Assembly (NCBI RefSeq): GCF_005871165.1
Contig: NZ_SWKP01000005.1
Location: 62,001 to 126,000, forward strand
Reading direction: 5' to 3'
From: Maricaulis alexandrii
Lineage (GTDB): Bacteria > Pseudomonadota > Alphaproteobacteria > Caulobacterales > Maricaulaceae
DNA length: 64,000 nt
Shown: one piece after another, positions 29,874-39,463 of the stretch
Position numbering within the stretch: position 1 is the stretch's first letter
Layout: every line of letters begins with the position of its first letter
The notes under the pieces: generated by a model
Databases searched by the model: none
Seen by the model: the letters and a program-made list of their open reading frames with translations, nothing else
What the model was told of the DNA's origin: nothing
Translations under genes and position numbers: made by a program

Positions 29874-31196
29874 CTAGCCCAAGGCCGGGCCTGCCTCCAC
29901 CTGTTTACGCGGCCAGCGCAGGGTGACGACGGCACCGCCGGTCTGGGGCGCATTGGAAAAGCGCACCACACCGCCGGAATTCTCGATCATGGTCTTGGCG
30001 ATGAAGACCCCCAGACCGAGCCCGCCCTGGCCGGGCGTGCCGGACCGCGTGGTGACATAGGGCTCACCGATCTTGGCCAGAATGTCAGGCGAAAACCCGG
30101 GTCCGTCATCACTGACGCGGATATAGACATGGCCCGGATCCCAGCGCCCCTCCACCGTGACGCGCGTCTCCGCGAAATCGACCGAATTCTCGATGAAATT
30201 GCCGATCCCGTAGATCATTTCCGGCATGCGCCGCAAGACGGGGGCGTCTTCGCTATTGTCATCCGCCAGCTGGACATCGATCTGCGGCCCCAGACCGCGC
30301 AGCGGCGCCGCGGCTTCTTCCAAAGCCGCCATCAGCTCGACCCGGTCATGACGCAGATCGGAAACCGACTGCACCTCGCCCAGGCGTTTGAGAATGTCCC
30401 GGCAGCGGCGTGCCTGGGTCACCATCAGCTCGGCATCCTCGCGCAGGAGGTCATTGTCCTTGAGGTCGCGCTGCATTTCCTTGGCCGTCAGCTGGATCGT
30501 GGCCAGTGGCGTCCCCAGCTCGTGCGCGGCCGCGGCGGCCAGCGTGCCCATGGCGGACAGGCGCTGCTCGCGCGACAACACGCTCTGCGTCGCTGCGAGG
30601 GCCGTGGCCATGCGTTTGCCTTCCTGGCTGACGCGGCGGGAATAGACAGCGGTGAAAGCGACCGCGACGACAATCGCGACCCAAAGGCCCAGCACATAGA
30701 CACCCGGCAGGTCCAGCGGCTGGCCCTCGAACCAGGGCAGGGGCAGGCTCCACAGCCACATCGCGCCCGTTCCCGCCAGACCGATCAGGCCCACCCCCAG
30801 CGACCAGCGCGGCGGCAGGGCGGCCACAGCAATGGTCACAGGCGCCGCCAGCATGACGACGAACGGGTTCTGCAAACCGCCGGTCAGCATGAGAAGGGCG
30901 CAAAGCTGGGCGACGTCAAAACCCAGCTGGGCGGCCGCTTCCCAGTCGCGGGCAAACCGTTGCGGCGAGATGGCCAGGGTCAGCCAGGCATTGATCCAGG
31001 CGGAGGTCAGGATGATGCCGAGGCAGAAGCCCAGAGGCAGTTCGAACCCGACCACATAATGCACGCCCAGCACCGTGAAGGTCTGGCCCGCCACGGCCAG
31101 CCAGCGCAACATGACCAGAGTGCGGACCCGCAGCCGGCCGAAGACCGGCGTCAGCTGGGCGTCACCGCCATAGGGGTCCCAATCCGCATCGCGCAT
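29874..31196 (-). CDS. regB: Redox-sensing histidine kinase of the RegB/PrrB family
   Basis: A membrane kinase of 440 residues. The N-terminal part has six helices and the quinone-binding heptapeptide GGLQNPF at 106-112. The kinase core has the H box AAAHELGTPL with His225 and, later, NFIENSVDFA, DDGPGFS and GLGLGVFIAKT. Cys265 in QARRCRDIL matches the redox-active Cys265 of the Rhodobacter RegB, and its His position also matches. It is divergent from senC, the classical arrangement in this group. ATG 31196 is used because the longer frame to 31238 has unrelated sequence. Confidence 0.93.
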   Translation of the reverse strand: MRDADWDPYGGDAQLTPVFGRLRVRTLVMLRWLAVAGQTFTVLGVHYVVGFELPLGFCLGIILTSAWINAWLTLAISPQRFARDWEAAAQLGFDVAQLCALLMLTGGLQNPFVVMLAAPVTIAVAALPPRWSLGVGLIGLAGTGAMWLWSLPLPWFEGQPLDLPGVYVLGLWVAIVVAVAFTAVYSRRVSQEGKRMATALAATQSVLSREQRLSAMGTLAAAAAHELGTPLATIQLTAKEMQRDLKDNDLLREDAELMVTQARRCRDILKRLGEVQSVSDLRHDRVELMAALEEAAAPLRGLGPQIDVQLADDNSEDAPVLRRMPEMIYGIGNFIENSVDFAETRVTVEGRWDPGHVYIRVSDDGPGFSPDILAKIGEPYVTTRSGTPGQGGLGLGVFIAKTMIENSGGVVRFSNAPQTGGAVVTLRWPRKQVEAGPALG

Positions 31197-31336
31197 CCGC
31201 GCCTCCCTCTCATCGGCGCCCGCGCAGCGCCCCGGCATGGACAGGCGCGGCTTGCGCGCCTAGTTTCGCACCCGCAGCAAGACGGGTCCGGCGACCGATC
31301 AAAACCTTCCGGCCCCGAATGTTCAATGGAGACCTT

Positions 31337-31975
31337 ATGCCGCGTTGGCTTATCTGGCTTCTGATTGTCGCACCTTCCGTGATGATCATCACTTTCCTGA
31401 CGCTGATGCTCAACGATCAAGGCCAGACCGTCGAGCGCCGCGCCGCCGTGCGCACCAGCGGTGAAGCCGACATTGGCGGCCCCTTCACCCTGGTCGACCA
31501 GACCGGCGCGACGGTGACGGATGAGGATTTCCGCGGCAAGGCGATGCTGATCTATTTCGGCTACACCTACTGCCCCGACATCTGTCCCTTCTCCCTGCAG
31601 ATCATGGCCGGCGCCCTGGATCAGCTGAGCGCGGACGAACGCGCGCAGATCCAGCCCATCCTGATCACGGTCGATCCGGAGCGCGATACGCCGGAACACC
31701 TGGCCCAATACGTCACCTCGCCGGCCTTTCCGGACAATCTGGTCGGACTGACAGGCACGCCGGAACAGGTCGCGACCGTCGCCCGGGAATACCGCATCGT
31801 CTATCAGCGCGCCGAAACGGACGACGCCAATGATTATCTGATGGACCACTCGTCCATCGTCTATCTGATGGATTCACAAGGTGAATTCGTCGACATCTTC
31901 ACACACGGCACGGATCCGCAAGCCATGGCGGCCCGGCTGCAAGACTTCCTTGAGGAAAACAGCGCACCCTCGTGA
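31337..31975 (+). CDS. senC: SCO1/SenC copper protein
   Basis: A membrane-anchored thioredoxin-fold protein that delivers copper to cytochrome c oxidase CuA. It has 212 residues, one N-terminal helix (about 4-24) and the copper-binding CPDIC (Cys79, Cys83) with His171 in YLMDHSSIV. The start ATG 31337 follows TGGAGACCTT, a clear ribosome site; ATG 31319 is six codons upstream without one. It is divergent from regB, as in other alphaproteobacteria, which suggests shared redox control. Confidence 0.93.
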   Translation: MPRWLIWLLIVAPSVMIITFLTLMLNDQGQTVERRAAVRTSGEADIGGPFTLVDQTGATVTDEDFRGKAMLIYFGYTYCPDICPFSLQIMAGALDQLSADERAQIQPILITVDPERDTPEHLAQYVTSPAFPDNLVGLTGTPEQVATVAREYRIVYQRAETDDANDYLMDHSSIVYLMDSQGEFVDIFTHGTDPQAMAARLQDFLEENSAPS

Positions 31976-32026
31976 ACCCAGTAAGGTCCGGTCAGCGTGC
32001 AAGGCGGCCGGCCTGTAGGAGACGTC

Positions 32027-33292
32027 ATGCTGTACTCCATTTACGAATTCAATCGCATTGCGATGACGCCCTGGCGGGCGGCCGCCAATGCCACGCGCTC
32101 CTCGCTGCGCGCGCCATGGAATCCGATGGGCGACACGGTCGCCGGTCGCACCATGGCCGCCGCCGCCGAACTGTTCGAAAGCGTCACCCGCCGCTATGGC
32201 AAGCCGGACTGGATGCTGGACAAGACCGAGATCAACGGGAAATGCGTCGGCGTCACCGATACGGTCGTCTGGTCGAAGCCCTGGTGCAATCTGGTCCATT
32301 TCGAGCGGGATCATGATGCGCTGGTCGCGGCCCGGAAATCCAAGACGGCCGACCCGAAAGTCCTGTTCGTGGCCCCCATGTCAGGCCACTACGCCACCCT
32401 GTTGCGCGGTACGGTCGAGGCCTTCCTGCCCGATCACGAGGTCTATATCACCGACTGGGTCGATGCCAGCATGGTGCCGATCCATGAAGGCCGTTTCGAC
32501 CTGGATGATTACGCCGCCTATGTGCGCGAGATGATCACCCTGCTCGGCCCCGAGGTTCATGTCGTCGCCGTCTGCCAGCCCGGCCCGCCCACCCTGGGTG
32601 CGATCGCGCTGATGGCCGAGGACAAGGATCCGGCCCGCCCGGCCTCGATGACCTTCATGGGCTCGCCGATCGATACCCGCCTCTCCCCGACCGTGCCGAA
32701 CAAGCTGGCCGAGGAGAAGCCCTTCGACTGGTTCGCCAACAATCTGATCCACACGGTTCCGGCACCGCATCCGGGTGCCTTCCGCCGCGTCTATCCGGGC
32801 TTCCTTCAGCTGGCCGGCTTCATGAACATGAATCTGGACCGCCATGTGGATGCGCACTGGAATTTCTTCACGCATCTCGTCGAAGGCGATGGCGACAGTG
32901 CCGAGAAGCACCGCACCTTCTATGACGAATACCTGGCCGTGATGGACCTGTCGGAAGAATTCTACCTGCAGACGATTACCGACGTGTTCCAGGAGCACAA
33001 GCTGGCCATGGGCACGCAGGAGCATCATGGCCGCCGCGTCGACCCCGCCGCCATCGAGGACATCGCCCTTCTGACCGTGGAAGGCGAGAATGACGACATT
33101 TCCGGCATCGGCCAGACCCAGGCCGCGCACACGCTGTGCGCCAACCTGCCGGAAAGCCTGCGCCAGGACTGGGTCCAGCCCGAAGTCGGCCATTACGGCG
33201 TCTTCAATGGCCGCCGCTTCAACGAGCATATCGCGCCGAAGATGAAGGCCTTCATGCGCGAAAAGGGCCGCGACGCGCTGCAAGCGCGCTGA
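32027..33292 (+). CDS. phaZ: Intracellular polyhydroxyalkanoate depolymerase
   Basis: Breaks down stored PHA granules to release hydroxyacids. The protein has 421 residues and an alpha/beta-hydrolase fold. The nucleophile is a cysteine, Cys183 in VVAVCQPGPPTL, the same position as in the well-studied Ralstonia enzyme. N-terminal segments MLYSIYEFNRIAMTPWRA and KPDWMLD are family-typical. ATG 32027 is preceded by TAGGAGACGTC, a clear ribosome site. It follows senC by 51 bases and is ended by a strong terminator. Confidence 0.93.
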   Translation: MLYSIYEFNRIAMTPWRAAANATRSSLRAPWNPMGDTVAGRTMAAAAELFESVTRRYGKPDWMLDKTEINGKCVGVTDTVVWSKPWCNLVHFERDHDALVAARKSKTADPKVLFVAPMSGHYATLLRGTVEAFLPDHEVYITDWVDASMVPIHEGRFDLDDYAAYVREMITLLGPEVHVVAVCQPGPPTLGAIALMAEDKDPARPASMTFMGSPIDTRLSPTVPNKLAEEKPFDWFANNLIHTVPAPHPGAFRRVYPGFLQLAGFMNMNLDRHVDAHWNFFTHLVEGDGDSAEKHRTFYDEYLAVMDLSEEFYLQTITDVFQEHKLAMGTQEHHGRRVDPAAIEDIALLTVEGENDDISGIGQTQAAHTLCANLPESLRQDWVQPEVGHYGVFNGRRFNEHIAPKMKAFMREKGRDALQAR

Positions 33293-33312
33293 TCCCGGAC
33301 TTCAACGGACAC

Positions 33313-33347
33313 AAAAAGGGCCCGGTCATCGCTGACCGGGCCCTTTT
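33313..33347. terminator. Bidirectional rho-independent terminator
   Basis: A perfect 11-base stem (GGGCCCGGTCA / TGACCGGGCCC) with a TCGC loop has five A residues on the left and four T residues on the right. It lies between the convergent phaZ and the gene at 33368 and can serve both. Confidence 0.92.
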
Positions 33348-33367
33348 CATGTCGTCCGGCGGCAGAG

Positions 33368-35011
33368 CTAGGGCGCCTCCGCCGTGAAGGTCAGTCCGAG
33401 CATGTTGTAGTCGAACGTGCCCGCATCGATCTGGTCGAACACGGTCCCGAAGGAAACCGGCTCCGGCGGGGTGGCGTCGATGGTCAGCGTACCGCCCGAA
33501 TTGACGAAACTCGTCAGCGCCGTCGAAAGCTGGGACAGCAGCGGACGCGGGATTTCCGGCGGCGCCGACATCATGCCCATGCCGATCATGGCGCCGGCCT
33601 GGATCCGCAGCTCATCCGTGGTGATGCCCTGGGCGGCCGCCCCGGCTTCCAGCGCACGCTCCAGCAGCGACATGTCGACCAGGCTGACCGACATGTTGTG
33701 CAGGACAATGGGGCGCATGAGTTCGAGGCTGGCCTCGGTCTGCATGGCTTCATCATCACCGGCCGCTTCCATTTGCGCCATCGCCTCGGGCAGATTGGCG
33801 AAATAGGCATCATAGCCGGAGAAGTTCTGGCCGATCTCGATCCGCAGACCGTCCTGCAATTCCAGGAAGTTGTCGCCTTCCGTCCACATGCGGCCTGTCG
33901 CTTCGTCATAGATGCCGTGGGTTTCCGCGGTCATTTCCAGACGCTCATAGCCCAGCATGCCCAAGGCCATGGCCAGCTGAGCCCCGGCCTGCTGAGCCGC
34001 ATCCGGGACCAGACGCAGGGAATCCATCGTCATGTCCGTGATGTAGCGCGTGCCTTGCTGGCGGACCTGGGCCGTCAGATTGTCGAGCGCAAAGTGCACC
34101 CCTTCGGCTTCCACAAGGACGCCGCGGATCGCGAACCGGTCGAACAAGTCCATGCGCGGATTCATGGCAGAGCGGTAGTAGGCCGACATCAGCGCGTCTT
34201 CATCACCGCCGGCGGCAATCACGCTCATCAAGTCGGCATAGGCTTCGGTCTTGAACCCGGTCACGGAGAATTCGTCGAGCCCGACCGTCACCGGGCTGGT
34301 CTCGCCTCTGGATTCCACGCGGAAGCCGGAAATGATGAACTGGCCCAGCTCGACATCCGTATTGTCATGCAGGGCGAACTGATCCAGCGCGATCCGCGAT
34401 TCCGCGCCCTGATCATCGGTGACCATTTCCACGCCCTCGAGACGCAGATCCTCGAACCGCCAGCTGCTCCAGTCCGGTTCGAAATCCTCCGCCTCACCGC
34501 GCAGGGCCCGGGCCAGATCGCGCGCCATCTCGGCATTGATGCCGCTGACGCCAAAATAGGCGACGCGCATATAGTCGGCCCCGCCATCCTCTTCGGCGCT
34601 CATGCCTTCCATGGCCATGCCGTCAAAAATGGCCTGGCCGTCCGCATCCAGACGCGGCGCATCGAAAATCATGCGCTCCAGATGGGCGGTCTCGAATTCA
34701 TCACCGACTTCGAAACTGGCAGAGTCCTCGGCATCCGGCCGCGGCTTGCCGCCCTCATCCACGCTGTCCTCGGCCTCTTCCGTGTCGTCCGCCGGGAAGG
34801 TCATGACAACATCCGAAAGAATGTAGCGGCCATTCGACCAGCTGGCCTCACCATAGGTGAGCTCGCCATTCATGCCGGTATTGTTGGCAAAGCCCAGCTG
34901 TTCCATGGCCGCTTCAGCCGCGGCCCGGCTTTGCGCCAGGGCATCGCCCTGCGGCCAGGCCAGTGCCACCAGGCTGCCCGCAGCCAGCGCGGTAAGGAAT
35001 TGGTGTTTCAT
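33368..35011 (-). CDS. Large secreted hypothetical protein
   Basis: A protein of 547 residues with a clear signal peptide (FLTALAAGSLVALAWPQGDALA-Q). The mature part is acidic, without cysteine-rich or catalytic motifs I can see, and shows repeated beta-strand-like stretches such as LTYGEASWSNGRYILSDVVM and GLDEFSVTGFKTEAY. This recalls periplasmic proteins of beta-rich type, such as AsmA relatives, but no family is certain. It follows pbp1A by 100 bases on the same strand, hinting at an envelope role. Confidence 0.6.
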   Translation of the reverse strand: MKHQFLTALAAGSLVALAWPQGDALAQSRAAAEAAMEQLGFANNTGMNGELTYGEASWSNGRYILSDVVMTFPADDTEEAEDSVDEGGKPRPDAEDSASFEVGDEFETAHLERMIFDAPRLDADGQAIFDGMAMEGMSAEEDGGADYMRVAYFGVSGINAEMARDLARALRGEAEDFEPDWSSWRFEDLRLEGVEMVTDDQGAESRIALDQFALHDNTDVELGQFIISGFRVESRGETSPVTVGLDEFSVTGFKTEAYADLMSVIAAGGDEDALMSAYYRSAMNPRMDLFDRFAIRGVLVEAEGVHFALDNLTAQVRQQGTRYITDMTMDSLRLVPDAAQQAGAQLAMALGMLGYERLEMTAETHGIYDEATGRMWTEGDNFLELQDGLRIEIGQNFSGYDAYFANLPEAMAQMEAAGDDEAMQTEASLELMRPIVLHNMSVSLVDMSLLERALEAGAAAQGITTDELRIQAGAMIGMGMMSAPPEIPRPLLSQLSTALTSFVNSGGTLTIDATPPEPVSFGTVFDQIDAGTFDYNMLGLTFTAEAP

Positions 35012-35111
35012 GCTTCCCCTCTCTCGATTGAGTTTCGGACCGGTCCCTCACCATCAAGAATAGCAGGCCCGATGAGGCCTGTCTCAGGGCAGTTCCACGG
35101 TCCCCAGGGGA

Positions 35112-37139
35112 TTACTCGCTATCGGGTCCCCCCAGCGAGGCGAGGAAAGCGGCGATCGGATCGCTCTCGGTCTCTTCGGGCTGGGCCGGTTGTGCGTCCG
35201 CCGTCAGGTCGGAACCGGGCGCGGCTTCGGACGCCTCTGCCGCGTCCCGGGCAACCGGCGTGATCAGGCTGCGGGTCCTTGGCGGTTGAGAGCCCAGACC
35301 CTCGCGCGGCGCTTCGCGCATGAAACCGCCGAAAATCCGCGCCGGCGGACCGCCGCCCGTGGCGTGGTCGGTCGGGGAATTGTCGTCATTGCCGGTCCAG
35401 ACCACGGTGACAAGATCGCCCGCATAGCCAGCGAACCAGGCGTCACGGAACTCGTTCGTCGTGCCGGTCTTGCCGGCGGCGTCCAGACCCCAGACCGCGG
35501 CATTGCGTCCGGTCCCTTCGCGCACCACGGCCCGCATCAGATCGCGCATATGGGTTGAGGTCCGGGCATCCAGAACCAGTTCACTGGGCGGGGCGGGCGG
35601 CGTGTAGAGCACTTCCCCGTCGGCCGTTTCAATCCAGGCAATGCCATGGGCCTCGGCGCGGAAGCCGCCATTGGCGAAGGGCGTGTAGGCCGTGGCCAGC
35701 TCCAGCGGCGTGACTTCATAGGCCCCCAGCGCCAGGGACCGGTCCACGCGCATCGACGAGGACAGGCCCAGACGACGGGCCAGGCGCGCGACATGGCCGC
35801 GTCCGGTTTCCTCGGCAATCTGGACCGCCACCGAGTTGGAGGAGCGGTAAAAGGCCTCGCGCAGGGTCAGCTCGCCTCGATAGGTGTCGTTATAGTTCTG
35901 CGGTTCCCAATCGCCGACACGCACCGGCGCATCCGTGCGCACATCATCCGGCCGCAGACCGGCCTCGAAGGCTGACGCATAGACGAAGGGCTTGAAGGCC
36001 GATCCGGGCTGGCGCTGCGCCAGGATCGCGCGGTTGAACTGGGAGCGGACATAGGACCGTCCCCCGACCAGGGCCCGCACCGACCCGTCATGGGCCAGAG
36101 AGACCAGGGCGCCTTCCCCGGCCCCCGAGGCCAGCTCGGCATCGGCCAGGACCGCGTTCAGCGCAGACTCCGCAGCGCGCTGGGCATCCACGTCCAGCGT
36201 TGTGTGCACGATCAGATCGCCATGTCCGTCTCCAACGAGTTCACGGACCTGGGGGGCAATCCAGTCGATGAAATATTGCGCGCCCGGGCTGGACGCGCCG
36301 CGCGAGACCCGGATCGGCACTTCCGCCGCGGCCACGCGCTCGCTTTCGGTAATGCGGCCGGTCTGGGCCATCAGGTCGAGCACGACCGTGGCGCGCGCCG
36401 CCGCCCGGGCGGCGTCATTCACCGGGGAATAGCGCGATGGCGCTTTCAGCAGGCCCGCCAGAAGCGCCGCTTCGCCCAGCGAGACTTCGCTGGCCGAACG
36501 CCCGAAATAGCGCAGGGATGCGGCTTCCACGCCATAGGCCCCGCCGCCGAAATAGACGCGATTGAGATAGAGCTCGAGGATTTCGTCCTTGGTGAAGCGG
36601 CTTTCCAGCCAGAAGGCCAGCATCATCTCCTGCACCTTGCGGCGCAGGGTGCGTTCCGGCGACAGGAAGAGATTCTTGGCCAATTGCTGGGTCAGGGTCG
36701 ACCCGCCCTGGACGACATGACCGGCGCGGATATTGGCCAGCATGGCGCGCGACAGGCCGATCACATCAATGCCCGGATGCGAATAGAAGCGCCGGTCCTC
36801 GACCGCCAGAACGGCATCGATCAGATAGGGCGGCAGGTCCTCGATATTGACCTCATGACCCTGGGCCGAGCCGCGGCGGGCAATGAGGCGGTCACGATGA
36901 TCCAGATAGGTGATGGACGCCGCCGGCTCGACTGCGGTCAGGCCGGACGTGTCCGGCAGATCACGGGCCACGGAAACCAGATAGCCGCCCACGCCGAGCG
37001 ATACGAGCAATGTCAGAACGGTCAGACTGCGCAGCCAGGGAAAGCGCGATTTCGCCGACCGTTTCGCCGGGCGGCGGGCCGGAACTGCCCGGGGGCGCCG
37101 CCGTGACGCGGAAGTCGTTGTCCTGGAACGGCGGGCCAT
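35112..37139 (-). CDS. Bifunctional penicillin-binding protein 1A type
   Basis: A peptidoglycan synthase of 675 residues. It has a basic cytoplasmic start, one membrane helix (about 38-58), a GT51 glycosyltransferase domain with EDRRFYSHPGID and QGGSTLTQQLAKNLFLSPER, and a transpeptidase domain with QPGSAFKPF (SxxK), YRSSNSVA (SxN) and KTGTTNEF (KTG). The C-terminal tail is rich in Pro, Ala and Glu. ATG 37139 with GGATGGGGAT upstream is preferred to GTG 37184. It could be PBP1A, 1B or 1C type; the 1A/2A group fits best. Confidence 0.92.
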   Translation of the reverse strand: MARRSRTTTSASRRRPRAVPARRPAKRSAKSRFPWLRSLTVLTLLVSLGVGGYLVSVARDLPDTSGLTAVEPAASITYLDHRDRLIARRGSAQGHEVNIEDLPPYLIDAVLAVEDRRFYSHPGIDVIGLSRAMLANIRAGHVVQGGSTLTQQLAKNLFLSPERTLRRKVQEMMLAFWLESRFTKDEILELYLNRVYFGGGAYGVEAASLRYFGRSASEVSLGEAALLAGLLKAPSRYSPVNDAARAAARATVVLDLMAQTGRITESERVAAAEVPIRVSRGASSPGAQYFIDWIAPQVRELVGDGHGDLIVHTTLDVDAQRAAESALNAVLADAELASGAGEGALVSLAHDGSVRALVGGRSYVRSQFNRAILAQRQPGSAFKPFVYASAFEAGLRPDDVRTDAPVRVGDWEPQNYNDTYRGELTLREAFYRSSNSVAVQIAEETGRGHVARLARRLGLSSSMRVDRSLALGAYEVTPLELATAYTPFANGGFRAEAHGIAWIETADGEVLYTPPAPPSELVLDARTSTHMRDLMRAVVREGTGRNAAVWGLDAAGKTGTTNEFRDAWFAGYAGDLVTVVWTGNDDNSPTDHATGGGPPARIFGGFMREAPREGLGSQPPRTRSLITPVARDAAEASEAAPGSDLTADAQPAQPEETESDPIAAFLASLGGPDSE

Positions 37140-37333
37140 ATCCCCATCCTGATCGAAATCGGAAGCCCTATCTGGCGGTCTCACGGTTAATTCCCCATGA
37201 AGATTGGGGTTTGCCCGCTGAGGCCCGACAGGTCGGACTGGTGCACGGAGGACACGCGTGCAGCCGATCCGCTGAAACCCGCTTGCGCCGCCGCCATCCC
37301 GTCGCCACGATGGCAGCGAAGAGGGGCCTAATC

Positions 37334-37519
37334 ATGTCCGTAAAGCGTTCAATTCTCGTTCTTGCCGCCCTGCTGGGCGCCACCAGCCTGTCCGGCTGCG
37401 TGATCTATGAAGGGCGCGACGCGGTCTGCCCCCATGGCGATCCCAACTCGCCCAACTGGCCCTATTGCGGCAGCGCCCCGCCGGGTGGGTCCCAGCCGTC
37501 CGACGGTTTCCCGAACTAG
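37334..37519 (+). CDS. Small lipoprotein, hypothetical
   Basis: A protein of 61 residues with a signal peptide ending in the lipobox LSGC (Cys22). The mature part is about 40 residues, with three further cysteines? Only Cys32 and Cys45 are seen after Cys22, and it is rich in Pro, Gly and Ser. It is divergent from pbp1A and ends one base before the stop of the antiporter gene on the other strand. No function known. Confidence 0.6.
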   Translation: MSVKRSILVLAALLGATSLSGCVIYEGRDAVCPHGDPNSPNWPYCGSAPPGGSQPSDGFPN

Positions 37520-37520
37520 A

Positions 37521-39392
37521 TCAGTCTGGCTGAACCGGCTCTACAGGCGCCGGTTCCGCTTGCGGCGGCGCGAAGCGGATCAGCACGGTTCCTGGAGCCG
37601 AGGGTGGTTCGCGACCGGGGCCGAGCAGAGCGATCTTGCCATTGGGATGCCGCGCCAGGACCAGATCCGGCGCCTCGCCCACATCGGCGAGATAATCGTC
37701 CAGTGAATAGGTGTCGGTCAGGCGGGTGGTCCGGAAACCCCATCCGCCCCACCAGTCATGCGCCAGGCTGTCATAGCCGCGCCCGCGCCGGATCAGCGTC
37801 CGGCCGCGCGCCGTATAGGCAATCGCGCGCGGGTCCTCGTCAGGCTTTTCGGCATCCGGCCGGAAATCCGTGCCTGAAACCTGGTACACCCGGGAGCGGC
37901 CCAGTTCCGGCGCATAGTCGATACAGACCAGCGCGTTATAGGCATCATTGGGGGTCACCGCGAGCAGCGCCCCGAACCGGCTGGGCTCCAACCGCCAGTC
38001 CGCCACTTCCGACAGGACCTCGCCGTAATAGACATCATGTCCGCTCAGCCGGGCCTCACGCAGGCGGCGCCAGCTGGTATCGGCAATGGTCAGCGGGATT
38101 TCCGCCTTTTTCAGCGCATCCGCGAGACCGAGACTCCAGGGATTGGCACCCACGATGAGCAGGCGCTCCGGCCCGCTCCGAGACAGGCCCAGCAGGCGGG
38201 CCAGAGGCGCCACGGAGAATCCGCATCCGACCACGCTGACAAAAATCGTCACGAAGACCAGGGGTGCCAGGATGATCGCATCATCCCGCCCCACTTCGAT
38301 CAGCGAGACAGCCAGATGCCCGGCCGCCGCCGCGGCCACCACGCCGCGCGGACCGATCAGTCCGACGAACACGGTCTCCTTGGCGTTCAGGCCGGACCCG
38401 ACCGTGGCCAGGAAGACCGAAAGCGGGCGCACGATCAGCATGAAGACTGCGACAAAGGCCAGTTGCGGCCAGCCCAGGCTGGCCAGGTCGGACGGGCTGA
38501 GATCAGCGGCCAGGACGACAAAGACACTGGCGACCAGCAAAGAGGCGATGCCTTCCTTGAAGCGGCGCATCTCCTCGATCGAGGCCAGACGCGAATTGGC
38601 CACGACGAGGCCGAACACCGTCACCGCCACCAGGCCGGTCTCGCTGGCCAGCGCGTCGGCGGTCGCGAAACACACCATGACCGAAGCCAGGACGAGCGGT
38701 GCCTTCATCGGTTCGGGCACCAGACCGCGCCGGAACGCCTGTGAGAGGCCATAGCCGAAGGCGAAGCCCAGAACCGCCCCGATCACGGCGCCCATGGTGA
38801 GCGCGCCGGCGGCACCGATCCAGTCCTGCCCCAGCGCTGTTTGGCGGGTCGCCTCGAAAATGAAGACCGCGGCCAGAGCCCCGATCGGGTCGTTGACGAT
38901 GCCTTCCCATTTGAGCACCGAGGCAATCCGTCCAGGAAGCTTGGCCTGACGCAACAGGGGCAGGACGACGGTCGGGCCCGTCGTGGTCAGCAAGGCCCCG
39001 ATCATGGCGGCCAGATCCCAGGCGAGACCGGCGACATAGTGCAGCGCCAGTGTCGCCCCGGCCCATCCCAGGGGAAAGCCGAGCAGGACGATCCGGCGAA
39101 CCGGACCGGACGCGTCGCGCAATTCGCGGAAATTCAGGGTGATCCCGCCCTCGAACAGGATGACGGCGACCGCCAGGGCGATCATGGGGCGCAGATAGCC
39201 ACCCCAGGCTTCGCTCGGCGCGAGCAGCGGGCTGCCCGTCACGAAAGCAATCCCAGGCCCCAGGATCAGGCCGGCGCCCATCATCAGCACGATGGAGGGC
39301 CAGCGCAGGCGCCAGGCCAGCCACTGGGCGGCAATTCCTGAACCGGCGATGAGCGCGATGGTCAGGGTGAGGTCAGGCGGGACAGGCATCAT
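37521..39392 (-). CDS. CPA1-type sodium(potassium)/proton antiporter with C-terminal nucleotide-binding-like domain
   Basis: A membrane protein of 623 residues. About 12 helices form the exchanger, with the ion-binding region WEGIVNDPIGALAAVF (the two Asp-related residues ND) and LLTTTGPTVVLPLL. After residue 410 comes a soluble domain that opens RLLIVGANPWSLGLADALKK, similar to the TrkA-N Rossmann fold, followed by a TrkA-C-like part. This resembles cell-volume or NhaP-type antiporters. Start MM at 39392. It is divergent from the small gene at 39464. Confidence 0.85.
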   Translation of the reverse strand: MMPVPPDLTLTIALIAGSGIAAQWLAWRLRWPSIVLMMGAGLILGPGIAFVTGSPLLAPSEAWGGYLRPMIALAVAVILFEGGITLNFRELRDASGPVRRIVLLGFPLGWAGATLALHYVAGLAWDLAAMIGALLTTTGPTVVLPLLRQAKLPGRIASVLKWEGIVNDPIGALAAVFIFEATRQTALGQDWIGAAGALTMGAVIGAVLGFAFGYGLSQAFRRGLVPEPMKAPLVLASVMVCFATADALASETGLVAVTVFGLVVANSRLASIEEMRRFKEGIASLLVASVFVVLAADLSPSDLASLGWPQLAFVAVFMLIVRPLSVFLATVGSGLNAKETVFVGLIGPRGVVAAAAAGHLAVSLIEVGRDDAIILAPLVFVTIFVSVVGCGFSVAPLARLLGLSRSGPERLLIVGANPWSLGLADALKKAEIPLTIADTSWRRLREARLSGHDVYYGEVLSEVADWRLEPSRFGALLAVTPNDAYNALVCIDYAPELGRSRVYQVSGTDFRPDAEKPDEDPRAIAYTARGRTLIRRGRGYDSLAHDWWGGWGFRTTRLTDTYSLDDYLADVGEAPDLVLARHPNGKIALLGPGREPPSAPGTVLIRFAPPQAEPAPVEPVQPD

Positions 39393-39463
39393 GGGGCGTG
39401 TTGTTAGCGTGTTTCGAACGGTCCGTCGCCACCGGACGACGGGAAATGGCTGGGGAGGCCGAG

